Shown here in pieces: positions 1 through 7,468 of a stretch of 64,000 nucleotides of DNA. Source of the stretch: Furfurilactobacillus entadae (lineage in GTDB: Bacteria; Bacillota; Bacilli; Lactobacillales; Lactobacillaceae); NCBI RefSeq assembly GCF_045862745.1, contig NZ_BQXN01000008.1, forward strand, positions 1 to 64,000. Direction: 5' to 3'. Below the pieces are notes generated by a model. That model worked only from the letters and a program-made list of their open reading frames with translations, searched no databases and was not told the origin of the DNA. Within the stretch, counting starts at the first letter, position 1, and each line of letters begins with the position of its first letter. Made by a program: the position numbers and the translations under genes.

Positions 1-160
<160 letters not shown>

Positions 161-324
161 TGAGTTATTTGAACTAACTCTTGTTTTTGTTACTTGGTTA
201 TAAAGTGAATTGACTTCACAATTGTATTGTTTTGAACTTTCGTTCAAAGACCCTACACATTTGATTCGTCGAAACGTTGTTCAGTTTTCAAAGATCTAAC
301 TCGTTGCCTCAAGACAACTATTTA

Positions 325-353
325 ACTATATCATTTTGTCTCAATGTCGTCAA
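325..353 (-). promoter_or_regulatory. rRNA promoter P2
   Basis: On the minus strand TTGACG (348-353) is followed after exactly 17 bases by TATAGT (325-330). An A-rich stretch just upstream (361-380) looks like an UP element. It lies about 160 bases before the 16S gene. The leader between (161-320) has no ORF and contains TTTGAAAACTGAACA, a string common in Firmicute pre-rRNA leaders. Confidence 0.85.
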
Positions 354-430
354 GGAAAAGTTTTAACTTTTTTTGATAACCAATTGATTCAAAACCCCGC
401 CGCAACGCTTCTGCGTTAGCAACGAGTAAT

Positions 431-459
431 ACTATATCAATTCCAGCTAAACTGGTCAA
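431..459 (-). promoter_or_regulatory. rRNA promoter P1
   Basis: On the minus strand TTGACC (454-459), a 17-base spacer and TATAGT (431-436) form a near-consensus sigma-A promoter, 106 bases upstream of P2 and with the same -10. Tandem promoters of this kind are typical of Firmicute rRNA operons. The stretch 161-491 holds only these promoters and the rRNA leader. Confidence 0.8.
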
Positions 460-491
460 CCCTATTTTGCAAAAAAGTTCAAAATAACGGT

Positions 492-863
492 TTAATCTAG
501 CAATGGTGCTGAATCAAATTTCACATCCGTGAACAATTCATGCAGTTCATTACCCTGCACAAACGCCATTTGATGGGCTTCTGCACGCTTTTGCAGTGCT
601 TCATCCACCAGTAAGTGATCGAACACAAAAAGCGACACATTATCCGTGCAAATTTGGCAAGATGTCAGCTCGCTTAATCGCAGCCCCTCTAAATCTAAAT
701 CTAGTTGGCCCTTTAATTGATCCAAAATACTGGCTAACGCCGTCTTTCCTTCTTCAACACCAGTTGAAAAGAACCCATACATCTGTTCTTTATCACCCTT
801 TGTGACCAAAAAACTTGGCACATTATCTTCAATCGTTAAAATTGTTCCGGCTACTTGCTTCAT
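492..863 (-). CDS. Uncharacterised 123-residue protein
   Basis: I do not recognise this protein. It is acidic and soluble, with no signal peptide or membrane segment. It has a CQIC pair of cysteines near residue 70 followed by a hydrophobic LFVFDHLL segment, so a metal site or redox pair is possible but unproven. It starts at ATG, 12 bases after a GAGGAG ribosome site, 20 bases after the stop of the S1-domain gene. It is therefore probably the last gene of that transcript before the rRNA promoters. Confidence 0.7.
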   Translation of the reverse strand: MKQVAGTILTIEDNVPSFLVTKGDKEQMYGFFSTGVEEGKTALASILDQLKGQLDLDLEGLRLSELTSCQICTDNVSLFVFDHLLVDEALQKRAEAHQMAFVQGNELHELFTDVKFDSAPLLD

Positions 864-883
864 AACTTACACGAGCTCCTCTT

Positions 884-1273
884 CTACCGTATCGTTAAAA
901 ACCGCTGCCGCGCCTCTGCTAACCACGCGGGCATTTGTTCTTCAATTGGCGTAAAGCCAGTTCGAACGTGACGTGTTGTCCAGTACCGTTTATGTTGTTG
1001 CCGCGGATTGATCCCAGGGGTTCGTTCCTGGGCGTCCTCCTCTAAACAACGAATGGACAAACTAATTTTCCCTGAATATTCATCAATATCCAGTACTTTT
1101 ACCGTCACGGACTCCCCCACCTTTAGAAATGCCCGCATATCACTAACAAACCCCACGTGCATTTCCGAAATGTGAATCAGTCCCTGATGATCTTCATCCA
1201 GATTAACAAAGGCACCGTACGGTTGAATCCCCGTTACCGTGCCTTTAACAATCTGACCAATTCGATACTCCAT
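884..1273 (-). CDS. S1 domain RNA-binding protein (CvfD / YugI family)
   Basis: A 129-residue protein with one S1 (OB-fold) RNA-binding domain filling roughly residues 1-75: start EYRIGQIVKGTVTGI, then GAFV and GLIHISE, ending VKVLDIDEYSGKISLS. This is the arrangement of the small general-stress S1 proteins (YugI/GSP13, CvfD) that bind RNA or ribosomes and act in post-transcriptional control. The C-terminal 50 residues are basic and poorly conserved. The start has a clear AAGGAG site 9 bases upstream. It lies 17 bases after the cyclophilin gene and is probably co-transcribed with it. Confidence 0.88.
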   Translation of the reverse strand: MEYRIGQIVKGTVTGIQPYGAFVNLDEDHQGLIHISEMHVGFVSDMRAFLKVGESVTVKVLDIDEYSGKISLSIRCLEEDAQERTPGINPRQQHKRYWTTRHVRTGFTPIEEQMPAWLAEARQRFLTIR

Positions 1274-1290
1274 CTCACCGGTCTCCTTAA

Positions 1291-1872
1291 CTAGTCGCTA
1301 ACTGAAACACTGTTAATGAGAATTGGCACATCTGGACGGTCTTCATAATTTGTTGAAACGGCCCCCATTGCATCCACAACGTCCATTCCTTTGATCACCT
1401 GACCAAAGACCGTGTGGTGGCCATCAAGCCATGGTGTGCCCCCTTGCTTATACTGGTTAACAACAGCGTCATCAACACCCATTCCGCTTAATTGTTGCAG
1501 CATGTCAGCCGGCACCCGTTTTGCTTGAACAATGAAGAACTGACTTCCATTTGTGTTAGGGCCGGCATTTGCCATGGACAATGCGCCACGGAAGTTAAAC
1601 AGTTGATCAGAAAATTCGTCTTCAAATGATTGACCATAGATACTTTCACCACCAGCACCCGTTCCAGTAGGATCGCCCCCCTGAATCATAAAGTCACTAA
1701 TGACACGGTGAAAACTCACACCATCGTAATAACCGTTCTTTGCTAACCCAACGAAGTTTGCAACGGTCTTAGGGGCCTGTTCATCAAATAATTGAACGGT
1801 AACATCCCCCATTGTTGTGTGCAGTGTTACTTGTGGGCCTTTTGCTGCCTCGAGTTCAAGTTGTGGATACAT
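1291..1872 (-). CDS. Peptidyl-prolyl cis-trans isomerase, cyclophilin type
   Basis: A 193-residue cytosolic cyclophilin that catalyses proline cis-trans isomerisation. The catalytic arginine is in FHRV (residues 54-57), followed by the FMIQGGDPTGTG block, the SMAN-GPNTNGSQFFI substrate-pocket block near residue 105, and a late HTVFGQVIKGMDVVD strand. There is no signal peptide, so it is an intracellular form, unlike the PrsA lipoproteins. An AAGG site precedes the ATG. Family assignment is secure; client proteins are unknown. Confidence 0.95.
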   Translation of the reverse strand: MYPQLELEAAKGPQVTLHTTMGDVTVQLFDEQAPKTVANFVGLAKNGYYDGVSFHRVISDFMIQGGDPTGTGAGGESIYGQSFEDEFSDQLFNFRGALSMANAGPNTNGSQFFIVQAKRVPADMLQQLSGMGVDDAVVNQYKQGGTPWLDGHHTVFGQVIKGMDVVDAMGAVSTNYEDRPDVPILINSVSVSD

Positions 1873-1900
1873 ATTATTGTCCGCCTTCCATTCATCTATA

Positions 1901-1999
1901 TTAGTTTGGATTCATATCGTCAGCCACGGAATCATCCGAAGCGTTTTTAATAATTTCTTTTTCATTGTAAACAACGTCACCGCCACATGCAATTAACGA
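1901..1999 (-). pseudogene. Possible remnant of a small lipoprotein gene
   Basis: An open frame of 32 codons on the minus strand ends at TAA (1901-1903) just upstream of the cyclophilin gene. It reads SLIACGGDVVY and ends DDMNPN, with an acidic tail. LIAC resembles a lipobox (Leu-Ile-Ala-Cys). There is no ATG, GTG or TTG in frame, because a TAA lies two codons before this point. A different frame just upstream is mildly hydrophobic (LRILTLTP), so a frameshifted, broken lipoprotein is possible. It could also be chance. Confidence 0.3.
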
Positions 2000-2073
2000 T
2001 TACAAATTGGTGTTAAGGTAAGAATTCTAAGTTGCAATTTCCTTAATTTTCTTATGAAACTAAGCTCACTAGT

Positions 2074-2101
2074 TTTGCCGCCACCGTTTTTCTGATATAG
2101 T
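2074..2101 (+). promoter_or_regulatory. Probable promoter of the DedA gene
   Basis: TTTGCC (2074-2079), a 16-base spacer and TATAGT (2096-2101) lie about 70 bases before the DedA start. The -10 is good and the -35 weak. Confidence 0.5.
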
Positions 2102-2172
2102 AGGCCCATTGTCGCATTATGACAAGCCATAATGGTTGATTATTTAAAATTTTAGTTGTGAAAGGATTGCTC

Positions 2173-2814
2173 ATGTCGACCCTCATTGATTTTGTCTTAC
2201 ACATTGACGCGCACCTTGTTTCCATTGTTAATACGTTTGGTAACTGGACGTACCTCATCCTCTTTGCCATTATCTTCGTGGAAACTGGTGCCGTTATTCT
2301 CCCCTTCTTACCGGGAGATTCACTGCTCTTTGCAGCCAGCGCCCTCGCTGCCAACCCTGTTTACCATTTGAACATTTGGACATTCGTGATTTTGTTCCTC
2401 ATTGCCTGTATCTCTGGTGATTCACTCAACTTCTTCATTGGACAGCGCATTGGTCACGCCCTCTCGAACCACTCGATTTTCGGGAAGCTCATCAAAAAGG
2501 AGTCGTTAGAACGCTCCGAAGCCTTCTTTAATGCGCACGGTGCCATGGCGATCATCCTGGCCCGGTTTATGCCGATCATCCGGACGTTTGCACCGTTTGT
2601 CGCTGGCGGTAGTAACATGCCTTACCGTCGTTTCATTCGGTTCTCACTAACCGGTTGTGTCGCGTGGGTGGCTTTATGTTCTGCCGGGGGCTTCTTCTTC
2701 GGTAACATCCCGTTTGTAAAGGCGCACTTTTCAGCCGTTGTTTTGGGAATTATCGTTATTTCATTAATTCCTGCTGTCGTCGGTTACATCCGCGGCAGAA
2801 TGAATCGCGCTTAA
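2173..2814 (+). CDS. DedA family (SNARE-associated) membrane protein
   Basis: A 213-residue polytopic membrane protein of the DedA/VTT superfamily, whose members are implicated in undecaprenyl-phosphate or phospholipid flipping. The family hallmarks are visible: ETG-x-(9)-LPGDSLLF near residue 45, the GDS/FFIGQRIG block, and the F-ARF-P-IRTFAPFVAG motif near residues 130-150. I chose ATG at 2173 because AAAGGA sits 7 bases upstream; an in-frame GTG at 2158 lacks a ribosome site. It is a single gene on the plus strand with its own promoter and a strong terminator. The lipid substrate cannot be read from the sequence. Confidence 0.92.
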   Translation: MSTLIDFVLHIDAHLVSIVNTFGNWTYLILFAIIFVETGAVILPFLPGDSLLFAASALAANPVYHLNIWTFVILFLIACISGDSLNFFIGQRIGHALSNHSIFGKLIKKESLERSEAFFNAHGAMAIILARFMPIIRTFAPFVAGGSNMPYRRFIRFSLTGCVAWVALCSAGGFFFGNIPFVKAHFSAVVLGIIVISLIPAVVGYIRGRMNRA

Positions 2815-2823
2815 TTAATAACA

Positions 2824-2883
2824 AAAAAGACCGGTCATGGTCGTCTAGTGGTTATTCACTAAACGACCATGACCGGTCTTTTT
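2824..2883. terminator. Bidirectional terminator hairpin
   Basis: AAAAAGACCGGTCATGGTCGT (2824-2844) pairs perfectly with its complement at 2863-2883. The inner part TAGTG/CACTA pairs too, giving a stem of about 26 base pairs with one mismatch and a 6-base loop. Poly-A and poly-T flanks let it serve both the DedA gene (+) and the convergent membrane-protein gene (-). Confidence 0.92.
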
Positions 2884-2884
2884 A

Positions 2885-3520
2885 TTATCGCAAGCTCCGC
2901 CGACTAACCAGATAGCCAGCAATAAGCCAGCCTTCTAGTAAGACAAAGAATAGTGCAAAGCAAGCGAGAAAGAACGACTCTGGTAGTGCATTGATGATCG
3001 GATCATAACGTGGATCAAACAGCCAATCGTTATTTCGAAACAAGAGATGATGAAACGTAATAAAAAATTGGTCGAAATTAACGGCCATTAACGCCGCAAC
3101 AACGGGTGGAAGGGGTAACGCAATCTGCATGGGTAACAACAATTGCCATAGCCGCTCCTCATGCCATAGCCACCACAGCCCCCACCCTACGATGGGCAGT
3201 GTCACCAAGCACACCAGATTGTTTAGCAAGAGTAACTGCTTTACATCTGCAAAGTGTTTAAGGGCCCCTACGGAATCCACAAAGTTCGGGAGTCTTAGTT
3301 GGGTCACCCACGGCCAGTTAAGGTAGTGCAGGAGTTGCATGTAGTTATGCATCATTTGTGCCCGTGTCAATCCCACCTGTTGCAAAACATCCGTATTGCT
3401 TAATGTGACGCGGTACACCCACACCGCGTGAACCGTCAGTGTAATTGCACTAGTCAAAATGAACAGCCAGCCACATAAGTAGCGAAACCAATGTCCTAAT
3501 CGCTGCCACACCTGGCTCAC
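2885..3520 (-). CDS. TIGR01906-type integral membrane protein
   Basis: About 211 residues with four or five membrane segments (near residues 17-36, 97-120, 127-145 and 176-200). It has the features of the lactobacillus/Bacillus YutG-neighbour family TIGR01906: a long extracytoplasmic loop with many aromatic residues and a DFADVKQLL-like segment. Function is unknown. A GTG at 3520 is preferred: GGAG lies 8 bases upstream and the codon overlaps the previous gene's TGA (GTGA), suggesting translational coupling. A GTG three codons earlier has no usable spacing. It is the last gene of the metallophosphatase-yutD-HAD cluster. Confidence 0.8.
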   Translation of the reverse strand: MSQVWQRLGHWFRYLCGWLFILTSAITLTVHAVWVYRVTLSNTDVLQQVGLTRAQMMHNYMQLLHYLNWPWVTQLRLPNFVDSVGALKHFADVKQLLLLNNLVCLVTLPIVGWGLWWLWHEERLWQLLLPMQIALPLPPVVAALMAVNFDQFFITFHHLLFRNNDWLFDPRYDPIINALPESFFLACFALFFVLLEGWLIAGYLVSRRSLR

Positions 3521-4299
3521 AGTTGCCACTCCGTTAGGTCGTTAACAATGTGGGTCGGCTCAATTTGAAACGTTTTGATCTGTGCCACCGTGGACAATCC
3601 GGTCAACGTGAGCAGCGAATCCATCCCGGCGTTATTAGCCGCCTGGATGTCAGTCCGCAAATTATCACCAATCATGAGGACGGCCTCTTTTGAAAGTCCA
3701 ATCCGTGCTAACGCTTCATTCATGATGATCGTTGACGGCTTGCCAATCGTAATTGGAGTGACATCCGTCGCATACCGAACAAAGTCCACCACCGCACCAG
3801 CGCCTGGTAACATCCCCCGCTGATTGGGAATGTTTGTGTCCAAATTCGTCCCGATAAACGTGGCCCCGTTCTGAATGGCCAAAACCGCCTGCACAAACTT
3901 TTCATAGGTGACATCGCGGTCTAACCCCACAACAACAAACGTGGGCTGTTCGGCAGCCGTCGCCACCAGTGTAAACCCGCGGCTCGTCAGCGCGTCACGC
4001 AACCCCTGTTCGCCAATCACATAAGCAGTCAACGCCTGACCGTCTGCTTTGCGCACCAGGTAGTCAGCTGTCGCCATTGCCGTCGTATACACATGCGCAG
4101 CCGTCGTCTCAATGTGATGATTGCGTCGCAAGTTTTCCGCGACCGCTTCGGGACTTCTGGTGGAGTTGTTCGTCACAAAGAGGTAGGGGCGCCCACTTTC
4201 AATTAACCGGCTCATAAACGTTTGCGCCGTTGGTATTGCTGTTGTGCCCTGATAAATGGTGCCATCGAGGTCAATAAAGTACCCTGAATACGTGCTCAT
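3517..4299 (-). CDS. HAD-IIA family sugar/nucleotide phosphatase (NagD/AraL type, TIGR01457)
   Basis: A 260-residue HAD phosphatase. Motif I is DLDGTIYQGT near residue 11 (nucleophile and acid aspartates), motif II is FVTNNSTR near residue 42, motif III a lysine in IGKPS near residue 186, and motif IV GDNLRTDI near residue 211. The C2a cap between motifs II and III marks the NagD/AraL/YutF subfamily. The substrate is probably a small sugar phosphate or nucleotide, which is not predictable here. The start overlaps the yutD stop, and its own stop overlaps the next gene. Confidence 0.9.
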   Translation of the reverse strand: MSTYSGYFIDLDGTIYQGTTAIPTAQTFMSRLIESGRPYLFVTNNSTRSPEAVAENLRRNHHIETTAAHVYTTAMATADYLVRKADGQALTAYVIGEQGLRDALTSRGFTLVATAAEQPTFVVVGLDRDVTYEKFVQAVLAIQNGATFIGTNLDTNIPNQRGMLPGAGAVVDFVRYATDVTPITIGKPSTIIMNEALARIGLSKEAVLMIGDNLRTDIQAANNAGMDSLLTLTGLSTVAQIKTFQIEPTHIVNDLTEWQL

Positions 4300-5126
4300 T
4301 AGTTCTTATTCTCCTGCGGCTTTGCTGGTTGGTTCGCGTGGTCACCTTTTTGGCGAATCGTAAAGTGCCGCCGCCCTGGTTTCCGGTTATTTGAGGACGT
4401 TGCTTGTTGCCCCGTCCCGGCCGTCGGTGTGAGCGCCTTTGTTACGACCCGTTCTTCCACATGGGCCTGTTGTTTCCGACCACCACGACTACCATTGGCG
4501 CCACGACTCTTTTGGCGCGTCTTAAACTGATGTTTCTCAGGTTGTTCCTGGCCTTTTGCTCGCTGATACTGGGCGGCCTTTTGCTTCGGTGCCGCCTTTT
4601 TATTACCAGTTGTCTTTGATTGTGTTGACGTTCGTGGTGCTTTCGCCTCAGCCTTAGGCCGCTGTTTCTGTTCATTGGCCGCGCCATGACGCCCATTGCG
4701 GCGGCGCCGTGACCGTTTATGCTCAGCTTTTTGTGGCCGATCTTGTTGCTCAATTTCAACATCCAAGTTATGCAGAACAAAGTAGGCACAACCAAAATTA
4801 CAGTATTCGTACAGATAATCTTGAATTCCTGTCACCGTCTGGCTAACCGGAACGTTTTCCTTATCGGCAACATAAAAACCCTTCAACCGTAGTTGGTCAA
4901 AGCCCCAGTCACCCACAATGAAATCATACTTACTGAGCACGGTACTGTACCGCTCAGCAAATTTATGGACATCAAAGGCGTCGTGAAAGTTGGTCACCAG
5001 TTCATATGGATGACCGTTAATAAAAAATTGTTCTTCATTTTCCCGGACGACGGTAAAAACGGCCGCCCGTTTTTCAGCTGCTTCCTGTGCTAACTGCTGA
5101 ATGTGTTCGCGATCGATGTGAATCAC
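4299..5126 (-). CDS. yutD: YutD family protein with long basic disordered tail
   Basis: The N-terminal 120 residues form the YutD domain (FVTNFHDAFD and FAERYS-LSKYDFIVGDWGFDQLRLKGFY, ending in a YLYEYCNFGCAYFVLHN block). The remaining 150 residues are low complexity, rich in Lys, Arg, Gln, Ala and Asn with many RRRR/KRS clusters, consistent with a disordered nucleic-acid-binding tail. B. subtilis YutD is about 100 residues, so the tail is an accessory extension. The start appears to be GTG just after AAAGGGGAGT, an unusually short spacing. Function is unknown. Confidence 0.82.
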   Translation of the reverse strand: MIHIDREHIQQLAQEAAEKRAAVFTVVRENEEQFFINGHPYELVTNFHDAFDVHKFAERYSTVLSKYDFIVGDWGFDQLRLKGFYVADKENVPVSQTVTGIQDYLYEYCNFGCAYFVLHNLDVEIEQQDRPQKAEHKRSRRRRNGRHGAANEQKQRPKAEAKAPRTSTQSKTTGNKKAAPKQKAAQYQRAKGQEQPEKHQFKTRQKSRGANGSRGGRKQQAHVEERVVTKALTPTAGTGQQATSSNNRKPGRRHFTIRQKGDHANQPAKPQENKN

Positions 5127-5150
5127 ACTCCCCTTTTTAAGCGTTCTTAA

Positions 5151-5762
5151 TTAATGACGTTTTTGAAAATCAACGGCCTTACCCGTGATCATTTGTTCAA
5201 TTTCAGCAAATGAAAACGGTTGACCAAACGGAACCGTGTGGTCAAGATAGGCCACCTCAGGCGTATCCACACCCACGTTAATGTTTTCCTTAGCTGGCAT
5301 CGCGTAATGATGGATGTGCCCATGAAGATTGATCACATTGCCAACGATTCCTAATGAAAACGGGTAGTGGGTTAAATAATACTGCCGGTGATCATACTTC
5401 AAGTACACACCGACATCCTGAAAACTAAACTTCGGTTCCCCATCTGCCATCAGCTCGTTATGAGCTGCTAGGTACTTAAACAGCGCGCGGTTGTCATGGT
5501 TTCCCTTGATAAGAACCAGGTGCCCATGCAACCGGTGCAAGATGTCATTCACCGCGGCCATGGAAAGACTAGCCGGTCGCGTGAAGTACATTGCAATGTC
5601 GCCAAGGTGGTACACCGTATCGGCATCCGTTACCACTGCGTTCCAATGTTCAATGATGGTTTCGTTCATGTCGTCAACCGTTAAAAACGGTCGGGGCGCA
5701 AACTCGTTATAGCCCAATAACTGTTCATGAAAAAAATGTGTATCCGACGTAAAGTAACGCAC
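5151..5762 (-). CDS. Calcineurin-like metallophosphoesterase
   Basis: About 203 residues with the full set of metallophosphatase motifs: SDTHFFH at the N-terminus, HLGDIA near residue 55, IKGNHDN near residue 87 and HLHGHIHH near residue 148, which together bind two metal ions. The substrate is unknown. The start is taken as GTG at 5762 because GGGAGG lies 8 bases upstream and the protein then opens directly with the first beta strand (RYFTSD); a start at 5804 would add 14 residues without a ribosome site. It is first in the run that continues into yutD. Confidence 0.88.
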   Translation of the reverse strand: MRYFTSDTHFFHEQLLGYNEFAPRPFLTVDDMNETIIEHWNAVVTDADTVYHLGDIAMYFTRPASLSMAAVNDILHRLHGHLVLIKGNHDNRALFKYLAAHNELMADGEPKFSFQDVGVYLKYDHRQYYLTHYPFSLGIVGNVINLHGHIHHYAMPAKENINVGVDTPEVAYLDHTVPFGQPFSFAEIEQMITGKAVDFQKRH

Positions 5763-5837
5763 CTGTTCGACCTCCCGTTGATTCGTTTCCTTATTGTACC
5801 ACAATCATTAATCTTCACGGTGACGGCGCACCCCAAT

Positions 5838-5878
5838 GTAAAAGCGGTGACAGGCCCATTGCCCATCACCGCTTTTAC
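5838..5878 (-). terminator. Terminator of the amino-acid permease gene
   Basis: GTAAAAGCGGTGA (5838-5850) pairs perfectly with TCACCGCTTTTAC (5866-5878). The hairpin abuts the permease stop codon and is A/T-flanked on both sides. Confidence 0.85.
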
Positions 5879-7279
5879 TTAATCTTGATTAATCTCACCA
5901 ACCTGTTGTGCTGCTCGGTTAGTCGTTATTGTTTTAATAACAAATAATGCAATGAACCACGCCACCGCACCAAGAAGTGCAATCAACGTTTCAAGCTTCA
6001 TGGTCATCACCACCGCAACAAAAGCCAAGAATGCAATCACGAAATAGTCAGACCACGGCATGAACGGCGCCGCAAAGTCACCAAATGGTAATTGCTTTGC
6101 CTTTAATTGACGCCGATACCGCAAGTGCGCTACCGCGATCAATCCCCAAATGAGTAAGAAACACGTGGTCGCAATGCTTGAAATAAACGTGAACACCCCA
6201 GCGGGAAAGAGGTAGTTCAACACAACCGCCACCGCGATAATGGCCGTTGAAAACCGGAGTGCGTTGGCTGGCACTTGGTGCTTCGATAACCGACTCATCC
6301 GTTTAGCAAAGTGGCTTTTCCCACCGTACGTCAAGGAATACAGCATCCGCCCGGTCGTAAACAGTGAACTATTACAAGCTGATGCCGCCGCTGTCAGAAC
6401 CACAAAGTTAATGATTCCGGCCGCCGCCTTGATGCCCACGTTTTCAAACACTTGCACAAACGGACTGCTATCTGGCGATACCGCTGACCATGGATAAATA
6501 CTCATGATCACTAACAGTGAGCCAACATAGAATAAAATGATCCGCATTGGAATTTCATTAATGGCCTTTGGAATCACGTGCCGTGGATCTGCTGTCTCTG
6601 ACGCGGTCATCCCAACCATTTCAATGCCGACAAACGCAAAGACCACCATTTGAAACGACAGCATGAACCCCTTCGCACCCTTTGCAAAGAACCCACCGTC
6701 CCGAACCAGGTTTCCAAATGAAGCGTGACCAGCTGGTGTCTTGACGGCAAGCAGCACCATCACGACCCCAACCACAATTAGGGCAATGATTGCCACAATT
6801 TTAATAATTGCAAACCAAAATTCTGCCTCACCAAACGCTTTGACCGTAATTAAGTTTAGCAATAACAGGAGCACTAAGATGATAAACCCTGGAATCCACT
6901 GGGGGATCGTCGGGAACCAAAAGCGGACGTACAGCCCAGCGGCCGTGATTTCGGCCATGGCAATGGTGATCCACGAGATCCAGTACGTCCAGCCCACTAC
7001 AAAGCTGGTCCGTTCACCAAGGTACCGTTTAATGAAATCAATGAATGAGTGCTGCGTCAAATCTGACATCAGCAGTTCCCCCAGTGAGCGCATCAACAAG
7101 AAACACATCAACCCGGTTAGCATGTATACCAGTAAGATTGCGGGACCAGCCAGGTGGATCGATTGACCAGCACCTAAAAACAGCCCGGTCCCAATCGTAC
7201 CACCAATAGCAATTAGCTGAACGTGTCGACTCTTTAACGCCCGTGATAATTCCTGCTCATTTTCTTGTGTTTCTTTCAT
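5879..7279 (-). CDS. APC superfamily amino-acid permease (AAT family)
   Basis: A 466-residue, 12-segment amino-acid/proton symporter. The first segment carries the substrate-backbone motif AIGGTIGTGLFLGAG near residue 26, followed by GPAILLVYMLTGLMCF and the conserved FAFVGIEMVGMTASE in segment 6 near residue 215. Overall it looks most like the CycA/AnsP/GabP-type AAT group; the precise substrate cannot be assigned. It is monocistronic, with its own promoter at 7333-7361 and a terminator at its stop. An inverted repeat upstream of the promoter may be an operator. Confidence 0.93.
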   Translation of the reverse strand: MKETQENEQELSRALKSRHVQLIAIGGTIGTGLFLGAGQSIHLAGPAILLVYMLTGLMCFLLMRSLGELLMSDLTQHSFIDFIKRYLGERTSFVVGWTYWISWITIAMAEITAAGLYVRFWFPTIPQWIPGFIILVLLLLLNLITVKAFGEAEFWFAIIKIVAIIALIVVGVVMVLLAVKTPAGHASFGNLVRDGGFFAKGAKGFMLSFQMVVFAFVGIEMVGMTASETADPRHVIPKAINEIPMRIILFYVGSLLVIMSIYPWSAVSPDSSPFVQVFENVGIKAAAGIINFVVLTAAASACNSSLFTTGRMLYSLTYGGKSHFAKRMSRLSKHQVPANALRFSTAIIAVAVVLNYLFPAGVFTFISSIATTCFLLIWGLIAVAHLRYRRQLKAKQLPFGDFAAPFMPWSDYFVIAFLAFVAVVMTMKLETLIALLGAVAWFIALFVIKTITTNRAAQQVGEINQD

Positions 7280-7332
7280 CCTGATCGCTTCTTTCTTCCC
7301 ACCGTTATTATTTCGTCCGTTTAATTGATTCT

Positions 7333-7361
7333 AGTATACGGGGCAAGTTAACGTTGAACAA
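7333..7361 (-). promoter_or_regulatory. Promoter of the amino-acid permease gene
   Basis: On the minus strand TTGTTC (7356-7361), 17 bases, TATACT (7333-7338), about 55 bases before the start codon. Confidence 0.65.
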
Positions 7362-7380
7362 ACGAAACCATTTCACGTAT

Positions 7381-7401
7381 AAGGTGAAAGAAATTCACCT
7401 T
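7381..7401. promoter_or_regulatory. Inverted repeat upstream of the permease promoter, possible operator
   Basis: AAGGTGAA (7381-7388), five bases, TTCACCTT (7394-7401): a perfect 8-base inverted repeat, 20 bases upstream of the -35 of the permease promoter. The position suits an activator or repressor site. No regulator is identified. Confidence 0.4.
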
Positions 7402-7419
7402 AGACAAATCAACCATAAA

Positions 7420-7454
7420 AAAAGCGGGGTAACCACTGTGGTTACCCCGCTTTT
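7420..7454 (-). terminator. Terminator of ackA
   Basis: AAAAGCGGGGTAACCAC (7420-7436) pairs with GTGGTTACCCCGCTTTT (7438-7454), 15 bases past the ackA stop. It ends in a T-run on the minus strand. Confidence 0.9.
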
Positions 7455-7468
7455 AACACGTCATCAAT

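Noticed and set aside
2052..2354. Minus-strand 100-codon open frame opposite the DedA gene
   Set aside because: It overlaps the DedA coding region and lacks a ribosome site and protein-like composition.
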